Assembly: GCA_002633005.1 (NCBI GenBank)
Contig: NMRA01000262.1
Location: 552,635 to 586,082 of the forward strand
Length of the DNA stretch: 33,448 nt
Direction of reading: 5' to 3'
Source of the DNA: Phoronis australis
Lineage: Eukaryota > Phoronida > Phoronidae
The notes under the pieces were generated by a model, which searched no databases, had not been told where the DNA came from, and worked only from the letters and a program-made list of their open reading frames with translations. This document shows, one piece after another, positions 1-11,000 of the stretch (its first letter is position 1; every line of letters begins with the position of its first letter). The position numbers and the translations under genes were made by a program.

Positions 1-112
1 CAACGTCATGGGTTGAACCCAAGTCGTTCGGCACACTGTTCGGATCAGCAACTAAGTGTATAGAGTGAAGTGAAAGTAAAGTATATTTAGCGTCGAGAAG
101 GTTCGTAGAGGG

Positions 113-351
113 ATGAAAAGATGTGTTTGCGGAGGCTGCAGCAACAGCAGTCAGACGGAGAACGTCTCGGTGTTCCGAAGGACGCCAAAGTTGCGCAGTA
201 GTGGCATCGCTTCGTGCGCCGAACGACAGTGTGGGACCTCAGCGTGGACCAAGCGATTCTGTCCGGGGCCACTCTGTGTTTTGCCCACTTTGAGGAGTCG
301 TGTTTCGACTCCAATCAGAGGAGATGTTACGATGAAGGCCTGGTTCAATAA
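113..351 (+). pseudogene. THAP-type zinc-finger domain, frameshifted fragment
   Basis: THAP domains are C2CH zinc-binding DNA-binding modules found in animal transcription regulators and in transposases. The ATG at 113 opens a frame starting MKRCVCGGCSNSS, with the first cysteine pair spaced C-x4-C, followed by VSVFRR and PK. The rest of the domain is in a different frame from about 203: WHRFVRRTTVW, then the LCFAHFEESCF block that supplies the second C-x2-H pair, ending at a stop at 349-351. One reading-frame change (with a TAG in the second frame near 200) splits the domain. It is therefore a pseudogene, a decayed transposon remnant, or carries a sequencing indel. No following coiled-coil or transposase region was recognised. 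It is about 1.2 kb upstream of the first visible MOCS3 exon and is probably unrelated to it. The THAP assignment rests on the motif set and is fairly secure; gene status is not. Confidence 0.65.
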
Positions 352-905
352 AGGACAATATTTACTATTCAGAAACATCGGCTCTTTATTCAGGATCGTC
401 TGTTGGATGACTGGGTTGACTGGTCGAGCCCGAGGCCGCTTCTCTGGCTGGAGGATCCAGTTCGCAAGGCCTCAAAGTAGAAAAGTACGCAGCTGAAAAC
501 ATATCAGACTCGTTCTAGCTTTCGTGCAACCCCATTTCGTCATCCTGGCCACCATTCTCGTACGTTTCTTCATAGTATTTGTTCATTTCTTGCTCATAAT
601 CGTTGTCGCTTTCAAATTCCCTACTCTACGCCGTTGTTCAATGCAAGTCGCTAATCTCTTGTGTTCAACCCATGATGTCACATGGCGGGAAATGTGAAAA
701 TTGGCAAAATTGAAAGAGAAATCAAAATTTCGAGCTAATGACACAAAATAATCATGGATTTGGCTACATTTTACGTCATACATTTAGTCTGTGGCCACCG
801 GTAATTCGAAATGTGCAAAAATCCATGGTGTGTACTGTTTAAAAGAAAATGCTGAAGACCTGAGCTTAGGAATACCCTTCTTATATCAATCCCCCGTCAT
901 ATTCC
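352..905. other. Non-coding stretch, no gene recognised
   Basis: AT-rich sequence. Short open frames on both strands show no recognisable motif. It lies between a THAP fragment and a LINE-like fragment. Confidence 0.5.
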
Positions 906-1223
906 AGGGCAACTTGCAAATCAAAAATTCCAGTGTTTGACAAATTTTGACAAAACTTCAGAGACGTCTCTGTTGTGCAATTGCAGGCAAAATCAGACCA
1001 AAATTCACTTTCTGTTTGACTGTCTAATTAATATTCAACAACAGGGACTCTTCCAGATCATCGAAAGTAACTCTGATGTGTTCTCTACACTTAATGATTC
1101 CTGTAGTTTGCTAGACAAAGCCAATATCCTCATTCATGGTTCAAGTAAATTCGGTGTAGAAACTAATCTCATACTGCTTCAATCTGTCGTATCATTTGTT
1201 TATAATAGTCTGTTGTTGTACTG
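906..1223 (+). pseudogene. Non-LTR retrotransposon-like ORF2 C-terminal fragment
   Basis: The open frame starting near 937 contains LLCNCRQNQTKIHFLFDC, followed about 20 residues on by SDVFSTLND. This resembles the cysteine/histidine segment at the C-terminal end of many LINE reverse-transcriptase polyproteins, where a C-x2-C is followed by a xxHFLFxCP-type block. The first cysteine pair is degraded (CNC), the proline after the last cysteine is gone, and no reverse-transcriptase core is present upstream. It is best read as a short decayed 3' piece of a LINE. The frame ends at a stop at 1222-1224. Recognition is by motif only, and chance resemblance of an AT-rich ORF cannot be excluded. Confidence 0.45.
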
Positions 1224-1518
1224 ATGTGTTGTAAGTCAATGTCACTTTTCACTTCTCTCTTATTCTTGTATACACAGTGGAATATTCCTATTTATTATTG
1301 TGTCTTCATTGTTTAAAGCCTGGTTCTAATGCTAACTGCAGTTTCTGGGCTGAATTTTATAGTACTATATTTTTGTGTGTGTCTTAATAAATTTTATCTG
1401 TTAAAAAGGAGAAGGTTATCTCAGCTTTCTTCACTTTCACCCACTATCATCACTTCCGTGTTAATAACATGTGCTGCTTGTTTCATCTTCAGTATCAAGT
1501 TCACATTCTCACTTTCAG

Positions 1519-1609
1519 GACTATGATTCTGCAAAAGGCACCAGTCACTTGCTGATTGATGTTCGACAGTCTGTTGAATTGGACATATGCCAACTACCTG
1601 GAGCTTTAA
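1519..1609 (+). CDS. MOCS3: MOCS3/UBA4, internal exon: start of rhodanese domain
   Basis: MOCS3 activates the ubiquitin-like sulfur carriers URM1 and MOCS2A by adenylation (ThiF/E1-like domain), then transfers sulfur from its C-terminal rhodanese domain, feeding tRNA wobble-uridine thiolation and molybdopterin synthesis in the cytosol. This exon encodes DYDSAKGTSHLLIDVRQ and then ELDICQLPGAL. These are the first strand and the DVR...E.DIC.LP.AL segment of the rhodanese domain, and they align well with vertebrate MOCS3. The acceptor is TTTCAG at 1513-1518 and the donor GT is at 1610-1611, leaving one base that completes an Asn codon (AL-N-IP) with the exon at 4144. The ThiF/E1 exons were not found between 1 and 1518 and are presumably left of the window. 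Confidence 0.85.
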
Positions 1610-1611
1610 GT

Positions 1612-1682
1612 ATCCTTTAGCTGTGTTTAGTTGGGCACCTTTAGCTGTGTTTAGATGATAGCACCTTTAGCCCTGTTTAGAT
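1612..1682 (+). repeat. Short tandem repeat in MOCS3 intron, about 3 units
   Basis: Three units of roughly 24 bp built on CCTTTAGCTGTGTTTAG, beginning just inside the intron donor at 1610. The last unit reads CCCTG in place of CTGTG. No coding potential. Confidence 0.75.
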
Positions 1683-1699
1683 TAGGCCTCTTATGAAAG

Positions 1700-1805
1700 A
1701 GCATATTGCATCTTGGGACTTACCCCCAGTATCCACATGATGATACCATAACTGGAGCATCTTACCCCTATGTCCACATTATACCATAACTGGTACATTT
1801 TTATG
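1700..1805 (+). repeat. Minisatellite, outlying units of the array at 3515
   Basis: About two units of the same consensus seen at 3515-3823 (CCATAACTGG, then a CATCTTACCCC block, then TGTCCACAT). Units of one family at both ends of the same intron, about 1.7 kb apart, suggest an originally larger array interrupted by other sequence, or seeding of one block from the other. Confidence 0.75.
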
Positions 1806-1845
1806 GGCAGCGAAAAGGTTCAAAATAGACAACACTGCCAAATAA

Positions 1846-2101
1846 ACAAGTTACTTTTTAAACGGACAGGTTATTTGGTTCAATTTTGGCAAACAGACAG
1901 GTTATTTGGTTTATTTTCGACAAACAGACAGGTTATTTAGGGAACGAACAAGTTAGTTGCGCCGAACAGACAGGTTACTTGCGCCGAACGAACAGGTTAC
2001 TTGTCAAACGAACAGGTCACATCTATCAAACAGACAGGTTAGTCAAGTCAAATGAACATGTTGGTCTTGCCAAACAGACGTAGTAGTCGAACAGACAGGA
2101 C
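1846..2101 (+). repeat. Minisatellite, 20-31 bp period (AAACAGACAGGTTA core)
   Basis: About ten imperfect copies of an AAACAGACAGGTTAYTTG core. CAGGTT starts at 1867, 1898, 1929, 1971 and 1993, with variants at 1949 and 2013, so spacing falls from 31 to 20-22 bp along the array. A 65-residue open frame runs through it only because stops are rare in the repeat; it is not a gene. Confidence 0.85.
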
Positions 2102-3514
2102 AGAGGGCGCTGTCCCAACTCAAGAAATAGTTGACGTCACGAAGTCATGAGCCCCGCAATGAGCACAAAAATTCCAAAAAGCTGTTTTGGTGGTCTGTTG
2201 CAGTGAAGAATTTCTTTCATAGGACTGTTCTCAATTTGTCATCGACCATTCTTTGTATGAAAACCTCTTTCAAACACAACTCTGTGTTACGGTTTTACGT
2301 GGGTTTATTCTAGAGATCTACAAGATACATCTATTCACTATGCTGTCTAACTCTCAACTGAAAACTTGTTTGTCAGAACTAAAGATCATATGCTCATGAG
2401 TCATTATCATATTTCAGAGAATTGTTTTGCACAACTTACACAATCTATGATTCTAGCTACCAGTGCCATATAAGGTTATGTTTTGGACTCTGCAAGTTTA
2501 ATGAAAACCACGAACATAACATCCTCCCTTCTCTGAAAGTTCTTACTCATGGTCCAGTGTTTATATCTAAAGTTCTCCAGTCTGTCTTCAGCCACAGTGC
2601 ATGTCATCCAGTGGTGTCCAGTTAAGTTAATAGAAAACAGATGTCTTCAGTTTATCATAAGACACAAATTACAGCATAGTAACAAATTAGTGTAAACAGT
2701 CTGCTTAGTTCAGTTAAGTGATAGTGTCAGTGTTCTGGAATCAAAACAAACACAAGCTGCTAGTGGATCATCGTAGTAAACAGTTCTGTAGTAAATAACT
2801 TCTATGGGTCATCCAGTCAACTCTGGGTGGACTATCAGAGTGACAAGAACAAACAGTGATTGGTATTATTCTGACCAATTTCCTCACTGTGTGTATCTCA
2901 CAGGTGGTTTAATCACTCTCCCAGATCTGGTTGTCACAGGCTGGTTAGGTCNATGGCGACATCCCATTGCTCCCAACTTGTTCCATTCTATAGCCCAACA
3001 ACAAGTTGGGAAGTTTACCCCCGTAGCCAATATCTTACACGATTGCCATTCTGGCATTTATGATTGGAGGGCCTGCGCTCTTTTATTCGATAATTGCTCT
3101 AATCTCCGATCAGATCATATCTAGCCTGACTGGGCTGGGCTGCTAAAAATGAAAGTTAAGTTATAACATATTTGAGCTTAAACCAATAGCATTTCTGAAT
3201 TCCTCGTCAAATGCTGATCATGTTCCGTTTTTGAATCACCAAAATCGCCCAACTACAACAGAAGTTAAGACAATCTATTCTGTCCAAACGGATTACCAAC
3301 GAGCTGGGTTTGACTATGTTCTTACGCATTCGGTAATAGCGTGCAACCAGCGTACGTTTCCATTGAAGCCTGGGAGATAATTCCCGTTGGCCTGCTTGTT
3401 ATCATACGGGACAAAAGACTGAGCTGGGCAGTTAACAAAAGAGCCAGATGTTATCGCACGTTCAGCACCCCTCACGTCTGGAAAAGTTACTGAACGACAG
3501 AACGCTGTAATGAA
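2102..3514. other. MOCS3 intron interior, no confident gene
   Basis: Contains one ambiguous base at 2952. A 106-residue + frame (2804-3124) and an 83-residue - frame (3314-3565) have protein-like composition but no domain or splice structure that I recognise. The - frame runs into the minisatellite at its start, which argues against an intact gene. Confidence 0.5.
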
Positions 3515-3823
3515 TGTCCACATAATGACACCATAACTGGTGCATCTTACCCTCATTGCCCACATGATACCATTACTGGTACATCTTATCCCCTATGTCC
3601 ACATAATGATGCCATAACTGGTGCGTCTTACCCCCAATGTCCACATGATGATATAACGGTCACATCTTACCCCCAATGTCCACATCATGACAGCATAACT
3701 GGTGCGTTTTACCCTCATTGTCCACATGATGTCCTAACTGGTGCATCTCACCCCAGAATGTTGCATTGGTGATGCCTTAACTGGTGCATCTTACCCCCCA
3801 ATGTTGGCATGACGATGCCGCGA
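3515..3823 (+). repeat. Minisatellite, about 40-47 bp unit, roughly 7 copies
   Basis: Tandem units of the form CATAACTGGTGCATCTTACCC followed by CCAATGTCCACATGATGAT, with variable unit length and point differences. It ends about 320 bp upstream of the next MOCS3 exon. Degeneration increases toward the right end (ATGTTGCATTGGTGATG), as is usual at array edges. Confidence 0.9.
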
Positions 3824-4143
3824 GTAGCTTAACATTAGAAATCACTCATTAGTACAGCATACTCTAACTGGATTTTTTCGGTAAAAAGCAGGCAAAGTAA
3901 AATCTATAATTTTGGCATTGGCATTATTAAAGTTGTAAATGTAATGTGGACATTATTGATAACTGTGAACTCCCAATGAGTAAATGAGACTGGTTATGCA
4001 ACATTACAGTTGGTACCTGGGATTCAGAAAATACTTCTGAAAAACTTAGCTTATCGACAATCAATTTGAAACCTTTCATCGTTAAAACACGTTTGCTTTA
4101 AAAGCTATTTCATGTGAGTTGTATTCCTTAATTGCGGCCCCAG

Positions 4144-4236
4144 ATATTCCTATTGAGAGAATAGAAAGGGATGAGTCAATAGCAGTGATAGACAGGGAGA
4201 TTAAAAAGAGGCAAGTTGATGGCGATAAGTTGCCAG
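4144..4236 (+). CDS. MOCS3: MOCS3/UBA4, penultimate coding exon: rhodanese domain middle
   Basis: Encodes (N)IPIERIERDESIAVIDREIK and then KRQVDGDKLP, matching the helix and linker between the ALNIP strand and the active-site strand of the MOCS3 rhodanese domain. The first two bases complete the Asn codon begun at 1609, and the final G at 4236 completes a Val codon with the exon at 4639. Acceptor CCCCAG at 4138-4143, donor GTAAGA at 4237. The junctions on both sides keep frame, which strongly supports the model. This segment is the least conserved part of the domain and is lysine/glutamate-rich, as in other species. Confidence 0.85.
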
Positions 4237-4638
4237 GTAAGAATATTGAAACTTTTAAGAGGTCCACTTTAAAATGCCATTAAAAATGTCGGCTAGCTTT
4301 ATTTACTAATATTATGCATTAATGTTGGACTTGGAGATATATTCGTTGCTTGTTCTTTGTTTGTTTTTTACTTTCCAGGTCTGTAATAAATGTGTGAGCA
4401 TACATACTTCAAGTACATTGAAACTTGGAGCACTTGTTAAGAAATAATTGGTTCGAATCATTGAAATTGTATTAATGTTGGATTAAAATAGGAAACTGAG
4501 TTGTTCTAACAGTTACCAATACAAAAATATAATACTATAAAATTCAGCCCCAAAACCAGAGTCAGCATTATATCTGATTTTCAGACAACTGAGTTCATAA
4601 GTTGCATCATCAGAAGACAGACACGTTTTCTTTTTCAG

Positions 4639-4793
4639 TTTATGTGGTATGTCGCCTTGGTAACGATTCACAGACAGCTGTCAGACTGCTCAAAGATAAA
4701 CTGGACAAAAATACTCGGGCAATTGTGAGGGACATTCGTGGTGGACTGTTAAGCTGGTCGAAATATGTAGACCCCACTTTTCCTACTTATTGA
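4639..4793 (+). CDS. MOCS3: MOCS3/UBA4, last coding exon: rhodanese active site and C terminus
   Basis: Encodes (V)YVVCRLGNDSQTAVRLL, later VRDIRGGLLSWSKYVDP, and ends FPTY-stop at 4791-4793. The CRLGNDS loop carries the cysteine that becomes a persulfide and hands sulfur to URM1/MOCS2A; human MOCS3 has CKLGNDS here. The RDIRGGL.W segment and the short FPxY tail are also family hallmarks. The acceptor is a pyrimidine-rich TTTTTCAG ending at 4638. Joined in frame, the three exons give 112 residues, about a full rhodanese domain, with no internal stop. Human MOCS3 is, to my knowledge, intronless in its coding region, so introns here may reflect the ancestral or a lineage-specific structure. Confidence 0.9.
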
Positions 4794-4807
4794 ATGCACA
4801 TTGTTAT

Positions 4808-4813
4808 AATAAA
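4808..4813 (+). promoter_or_regulatory. Poly(A) signal AATAAA of MOCS3
   Basis: A canonical AATAAA starts 15 bases after the MOCS3 stop codon, with T-rich sequence following. This implies a very short 3' UTR. Confidence 0.7.
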
Positions 4814-7489
4814 CTTTCAGTTTGCAAGTTGCTTTTATTCTTCGGCAGTTTAATCTGGTATGACAGATGTAGAAAACAAACTAGAAATAGGCTAGAGTAA
4901 ATGGTTGTATTTTCGTGTTCTTTCTTCAAAACATCTATCATTGTTTACAAAATAGCTGCTGACAAATGAGTAGCAAAATTTCTTCAGTGTCTAACAATAT
5001 GTCACTTGCCCTAGTTGATCAACAGACTCGACTTTCAGAATTATGAAAGCCAAGAGCCGTGCTGTGGAAGATCAAGTACGCCCATAACACCAACAGTGTA
5101 AATGTGCTGACTACAACTTCTGTTAGCTGGGTACGTGGCAGCAGCGAAAATAGTCTTCAAAGAATGCTACTATTAATTATACAGTTAAGCATGTTTTCCT
5201 TCATAAATTAGTTGTTCATTTAAAGAAGAATGCCACCCAAAACGACATATTTTGTATCAATTTAGATCGAGTAGTTCTACTCGACAATGGCACGTTCGGT
5301 TGCGTTACCGGACTCCTGACGGAGATGTTGAAATTATCCAATGACGTAATTGATTTCACACGCAGTCTCTTCAGCCGTTCACAACACTGGTTACTGGTGT
5401 CAGCTTATCGCTTGAATTCATCGTTTAACACACTTTAAATCATCAAACTTCGTTGTAAAACCCTTAAAAATACACCGAGTTCTTATAAAAACGTGTTATT
5501 TTATTTCGCTGTTACGGATTTACTGGTAGTTGGACACACCGTAGCCTACAAAGTTCGGCAGGCCAATTTTCCAAGGTCCGTAGCACTGAGGAGTTTGGGG
5601 TCTGTCCGGAGATAAATTCGAAGTATTCTCCCGTGAAATACAGATCAGAGAACCTAGATCTGTGTTGTTCTACTTATGATTTTTAGAGTTCTAAACACAC
5701 AAAACGCTTGTTATCCCGGCCAGTGGCTCGGTACCCGATCAGGCCCGTCGCGGCCGGACTGACTTGTTATCCCAGCCCGGCAGTGACTCGTCGCGGCCGC
5801 CGGGACTGGTACGAACATAAACCAGCATGAGTTGGAAACTAAACTTCCAGTTACTAAAAATTATAATAGCGAGCCAAACAAATAATTGTGCACGTAAATA
5901 TTTATGTGAATTAGTCACGAAACTGAAAATCTAATTACTTGTCGGTGGCCGCGATGTCGGGTTTCCCTTCCACTGACCGTCAGGGCAAATGTTGCACAGT
6001 AACAATGATTTGAATAATGTATTTGTATTTCTGAATATCCCCTAACATGTGACAATAGCATATAAAATCGAGTAATTGTTTCACAACAGCTTTCTGTAGG
6101 CAAACACTGAATTAGCATGCGCTCACGACGGCCTCGGTGCCCTGTCAATTACCTTTGTTGCATCAAAAGCCGATAACGCAGTGGTTTATTCATTGCTGGC
6201 TTCTCAAAACATTTGCACTCACGAGCACCCCAAGGCATTACAAATTGTATCTAATGAGACAGCTAGACTTTGTTTCAGTTTCATATAAGCATTGGCTAGG
6301 ATGAGAATAATTCATTTTGAAACAGAATGCAGAATAATAAACGTCTACAGGGCAACTCGCCCCGCGCCAATCCCGTCTTAATCAAGAGCTCAGGCGACTA
6401 AGACTTCACAAGTCGGATCGTTAGGTTTCACAGGCTATCAGTTCGAACCGGAATACACTGATCAAGAAATACTAGAGGGGCGCCGTGAACATGCACAGGC
6501 AACGGAACGTATGGATAGTTCTTTGGTAAACCGGAATTCGTCAGAAATCACTGTCGACGAAATGCCGGCCACAGACACGGCGATGTTTCACGGCCTCATA
6601 CTTGCTATTACAGCCTACCTTTCATTATTTTTCTGACTACTGCGAGCCATTTCCTAAGCATTTCGGGCTCTCCAGGAAGTCGAAAAAACGATATACCCGC
6701 TTTCTTCGCAGCTTCATAGTTCGGACAAGCGGGAACGATGCTCCGCAATATAGCTGCATTCACTCAGGAGACGAACCACTGACGTCGCTGCGTCGTTTCT
6801 CACCTTCCTCACAGGTTAACGCGACACCTCTCGTCAAGCTGAGGTCAACCGTATAAGAGGCGATGTGGATATAGACCGATTAAGGCGATAAAAAAGACTA
6901 ATTAAATCGGGTGGCATTCTCCTTTAAAACACTGAACTTTATTATGGTACGCATACACACGTCAGTCACCCATTGCAGGCCTCACTCAGCTAGTTTCGGG
7001 AAAAGTTCATTTTTGTTATGGTCATTTTTTGAAGGAGTTGTTTGAAAAGGTGAGGTCCCTGGTATACTAGTGCCTTTGGGGCTGTTTCAAAATCCCTCGT
7101 TGATACGCAACCGGTAATCCAGTTTCTGGTGGCTTGGGAAAATGATACAGAGTGTGTCCCAAAAATGTACACTTAATTCGGTTCCCGTGGATCACTGAGA
7201 TTCTTCGCTGGCTCACTGCATGGTTTCACCTTATTTTTAACCTGTGCGCGTCAGTCATGACGTGCTCCGTCTGTTTAGGGCAAGCAAATGATTCAGTTTT
7301 TAAGAAAAAATTCATTGCGCAATACTTCTGGAAACTAAAAACGCCAAGGAAGTGCAAAGACAACCTTTCCAAATTAATGAGCAACGAGTTTTGTTTTATT
7401 TATTTAAGGACTTAAATTTCCTTTTCGATCTGCAGTTTGTGGATATAAACCACTAATCTAATTCCTTAGTCAATTAACAATTTATCGTC
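4814..7489. other. Intergenic stretch, no gene recognised
   Basis: Open frames on either strand stay under about 85 codons and lack recognisable motifs. A GC- and CpG-rich patch at about 5710-5805 holds two diverged copies of a block that begins CTTGTTATCCC and contains CGTCGCGGCC. A few short hairpins occur, for example TCGAGTAGTTCTACTCGA near 5267-5284. None of this is enough to name an element. Confidence 0.5.
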
Positions 7490-7750
7490 ATTTGAATTGT
7501 GAGAATAATTTGGCATACTCTGTAGATCTGTCCGACATTCATCAATGTCCTTGAGAGTTATTTCAGTCAGACAAAAATAGTTGAGTCGAAAAATGGCCCC
7601 CCCGTGCACCCCTCGGACTTCAACTTTTAAGTTGCATTTTTGCAAAGAAAAATATGTGTGAAAACCAAAAAAAAAATGATAAGCCGAACAAGTGTCCCAC
7701 GTGCGTTTTTATGCAAATTAGTGCCGCGCCATTACCGATTTTTCGTTATT
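7490..7750 (+). repeat. Left repeat flanking the decayed gene at 8070-11172
   Basis: Two modules. The right part (about 7580-7750) is an inverted copy of 11315-11490; shared landmarks are ACTTCAACTTTTAAGTTG, AAAATATGTGTG and TTTTTATGCAAATTAGTGCC. The left part (about 7490-7580) matches 11780-11870 in direct orientation; shared landmarks are TTTGAATTGTGAG, ATTCATCAATGTC and TGAGAGT. The frame is interrupted in this copy, so the conservation is not obviously coding. Confidence 0.7.
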
Positions 7751-8069
7751 TGATGATATCTCACTTTTGTTGTTCTTGTAAATGAACAAATCAAGTGTCA
7801 AAACCGATATTTTGAGGGTCAAGCATTATGATGGAATAATTTTCTTCATATTCTATTACATCTAATTTGTATTATATGGTTACTAACTATCAATACTACA
7901 CTGAAAGTGTACATAAGCCGATATAAACACTGCATGTGCAACTTTCAGTGTTAATATAATCAGCTCTTTAATGAGCCAAATTTTAACAAATGTTTTAAAT
8001 ATGTCAAGGAAAAAACGCGGGGAAATATCAGCAGAAATATGGACAATTATTAGGTGTTGATGTCAGTGA

Positions 8070-11000
8070 TTACATGTTCGAACACTCCATGTCACTTTCA
8101 TTGCTTTCCGTGAAGCTTCCATACAACCCTCCACTTTCCTCTTCTGTGTCCACTTCACAAACATTGGTTAGCAAGAAATCAATCACTAAGTTTGGTAAGA
8201 TAATAATAGGGCAACACAACCACACAGGTTGTAACACTCTTTCGTCAGTCTGCATCCACCCTTGTCCTTCGTCCCAAGGTTTTGGCTTCTCATTTATGGG
8301 TTCGCAAGCACGCTTGTACACGGTGATACGGTGATTTACTCGTTGGATGTGAGTCTTCTGTTCAGAATGGCACGAGGGAAGTCGAGCATGGTCATTCTTG
8401 GAGTTGTGAGCAATTCATCTTCACCAACCCTTTGACGTAACATCTTGGCACTGAGTATCTATCGATGACTCACGACTCTGACCGTACATGAGGCAGTAGA
8501 ACTCTTCCAACTTACCTCCCAATCAACGTCACGTTGCCTGAATGCACGGTAAACTTTTTAGATTATTTTCTAGCTTTTTAAGAGGGCCAACCTTTCCTTT
8601 ACGTTTAAACGCAATGGTGCAGTCTTCTCCAGTGTATACATAAAATCCAAGTAGAGCTTCCACAGTAGTCTTTTCCCAAGGATTTTGCAAGGTCGGAGAG
8701 ATTCAGTTGTATCTAGATATAAAGTCCACTTTATAGCATGCCGCATGCTATAAAGTGGACTGGCGGCCAGCAACAAAATGACAACGACATCAGAGTCAGG
8801 GATCCAGACGACGTCGTTTCTGTACCCAAGTGAGGCAGCGTACTGGAGGTACAAAACAATTCTTAAGTCAGGCTCTTATTGGTTACTGTAGATATGAGAG
8901 ATCTCCTGAGTATGAACCGGAAACATCAAACCATTTTTATTATTACATTATGACATCGGAAATTAGTTAAGTAAGAAATAATTAGAAAGTTCTGTTCAGA
9001 AAAAAAAATTATAAACTTCATCGCCATCGGATGCCCGTCTACAATCAGGATGGCCATCTCGGTTTTCTTCTACCTGGAAACTGCCTTCTCACCACTTTAG
9101 ACTTGCAGTAACAGTTGGCAGAGTTGCGTTTTGTTGTCATCGTTTGCAAGAAAAGTTTTGAAGTCATACGGCTTATGTGTAGCTGGTCCACCCAAAATTA
9201 TTTTCTCTGAACTGTCACGTCACAACCGCTCCTGGGCTTTGATAGATTCAGGGTAGTAACTGTCAGTTGAGAACAAGAAGTGCTTCTTCGACACCGTTTG
9301 ATCAAGTACTTGTAAACAGACATTACCACATGTTGGAGGGAGATTAGCTAACATGTGGAAAAGAGCAAAACCATGTTGGATGAACAGAACATCCTCAGGA
9401 CAATGAAAGTCTTCTGGCGCAATGTCATTCAGAAGATAATGCGAAATGGAGGCTTTGTTGACCTTGGAAAAAATACCTGTTGTTCCAAGACTTAGGGGGC
9501 ACGGGTGGCAGAAAATGTCATGAGTTCTGGCATGTTCATTAGCTCGCCCAGTGTCTGGGATTTAACGGATTGTTCTAAAACCCCTTCGACNCAATAGATG
9601 CATCTGCGCTTTTTACACATTTCATAATCGTATTACGTCTAGGAGTGACTTTCCCATAGGTCTTACCTACACGAAAATCTGATAAGCTCACGTCTGGTGG
9701 TTAAAACAGAAAGTGACCCGTAAGAACATGATGTGATATAGCCGAATGTGAGCGTGCTACTGTTGTCATGCAAATAGTTTCACGAGTAGCTACCACTTGC
9801 CTTGTTCTATTAAGCTTAGGGAGAGAGTACGTTAACGTGAATGAACATAATTTCACATAATTGTTATTTATTTTCTGTTGTATACTCGTTTACAATATAC
9901 TACATGAAACGTTGAGATACTTTTTAGTTAACATTTTGTTTTTCAAAATGTATTTACTGAAGAAATTACAATTTCGTGGGTTGCTCACACTCTCCAAAAA
10001 ACTTGAATCTGCCATACACTGAATAGCAGACGATACGATTACACTCTGCGGGGAACGACATTTGTAGCGTTGGTAGGTCTTTGATTTGGTTTGGTCGCGT
10101 TTTTTTCTGCTTTTGGTTTTCAAACTTGCCAAATCGACTTTCTTAATTGCAAAAAAAAAAACAGAAAGCCAGCCGAGCTCACGGCCAGACTAGATGGTCC
10201 TGTGAGCGCTTGTTTTATGTTCAGATCGAATAAACTGGGTCGAGGAGGTCTTCAGTGGTGTGCAGGTCGAGGGGTTTTTAGAACAATCCGGATTTAACAA
10301 GGATCGTGAATCGGGGACAGTTCTTGGCTTGATACTGGATAGCCTATAACAAAACGATATACCTCACACGCTTGTGGAGAAACGAAATGAAAATTTAAAT
10401 AAAAATACGTCACTTAATACGTTAATTCATATTATTACCTTTCCTTGTTAAGATGGCTGCCATCCTTGGTTTCAGTTTTGCTACAGAAAATGCACTCATG
10501 TGGGAAAACGAGCACGATGGAGCACGATATTGATAGTTTATGGGGGCGAATGGTGCACTTCGGAGCTTCGTGCCCCTGAGCCTTCACTGTCCGCCAAGCG
10601 GTGATATTTGGCAGTGAAATGTTAATAGCTTTGTCTGTGATAACCCATTTTCCAATTCACTTGGAAGAACAGAAGGAATCTGATCACACACGGACTGCAT
10701 ACAATGTGGAGAATCATATGGCTGTTGGAGACATTTGTCCCGAATTTCATGAAGCTGCTGCAGTTTTTCGCTTGCTGTTCCTCTGGCATTGCTTAAGATT
10801 GAAAAGTCGCCATGTTCAGTTATAGAGTCTAAATGGAGAATGGATATGGGTAGAGAGTGTTCTTTGATGTCTGTAGATAAGCTTCGATCTCATTGTTTTC
10901 TTATAGCGATGATTTTTGCATTTTCGTGGATAGCTGCATTAATTTCGAAGCAGTCCAAATTTCCCTGTCCCCAGCATTGGATTCGCACTGATTGACATAC

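Noticed and set aside
937-1224. The 95-codon + frame as an intact gene
   Set aside because: Only the cysteine/histidine tail of a LINE-type ORF is visible, degraded, with no upstream core.
1886-2083. 65-codon frame through the CAGGTTA repeat
   Set aside because: Created by repeat periodicity; the translation is the repeat itself.
3314-3565. 83-residue - frame as a gene
   Set aside because: Its start lies in a minisatellite and no motif or splice structure was found.
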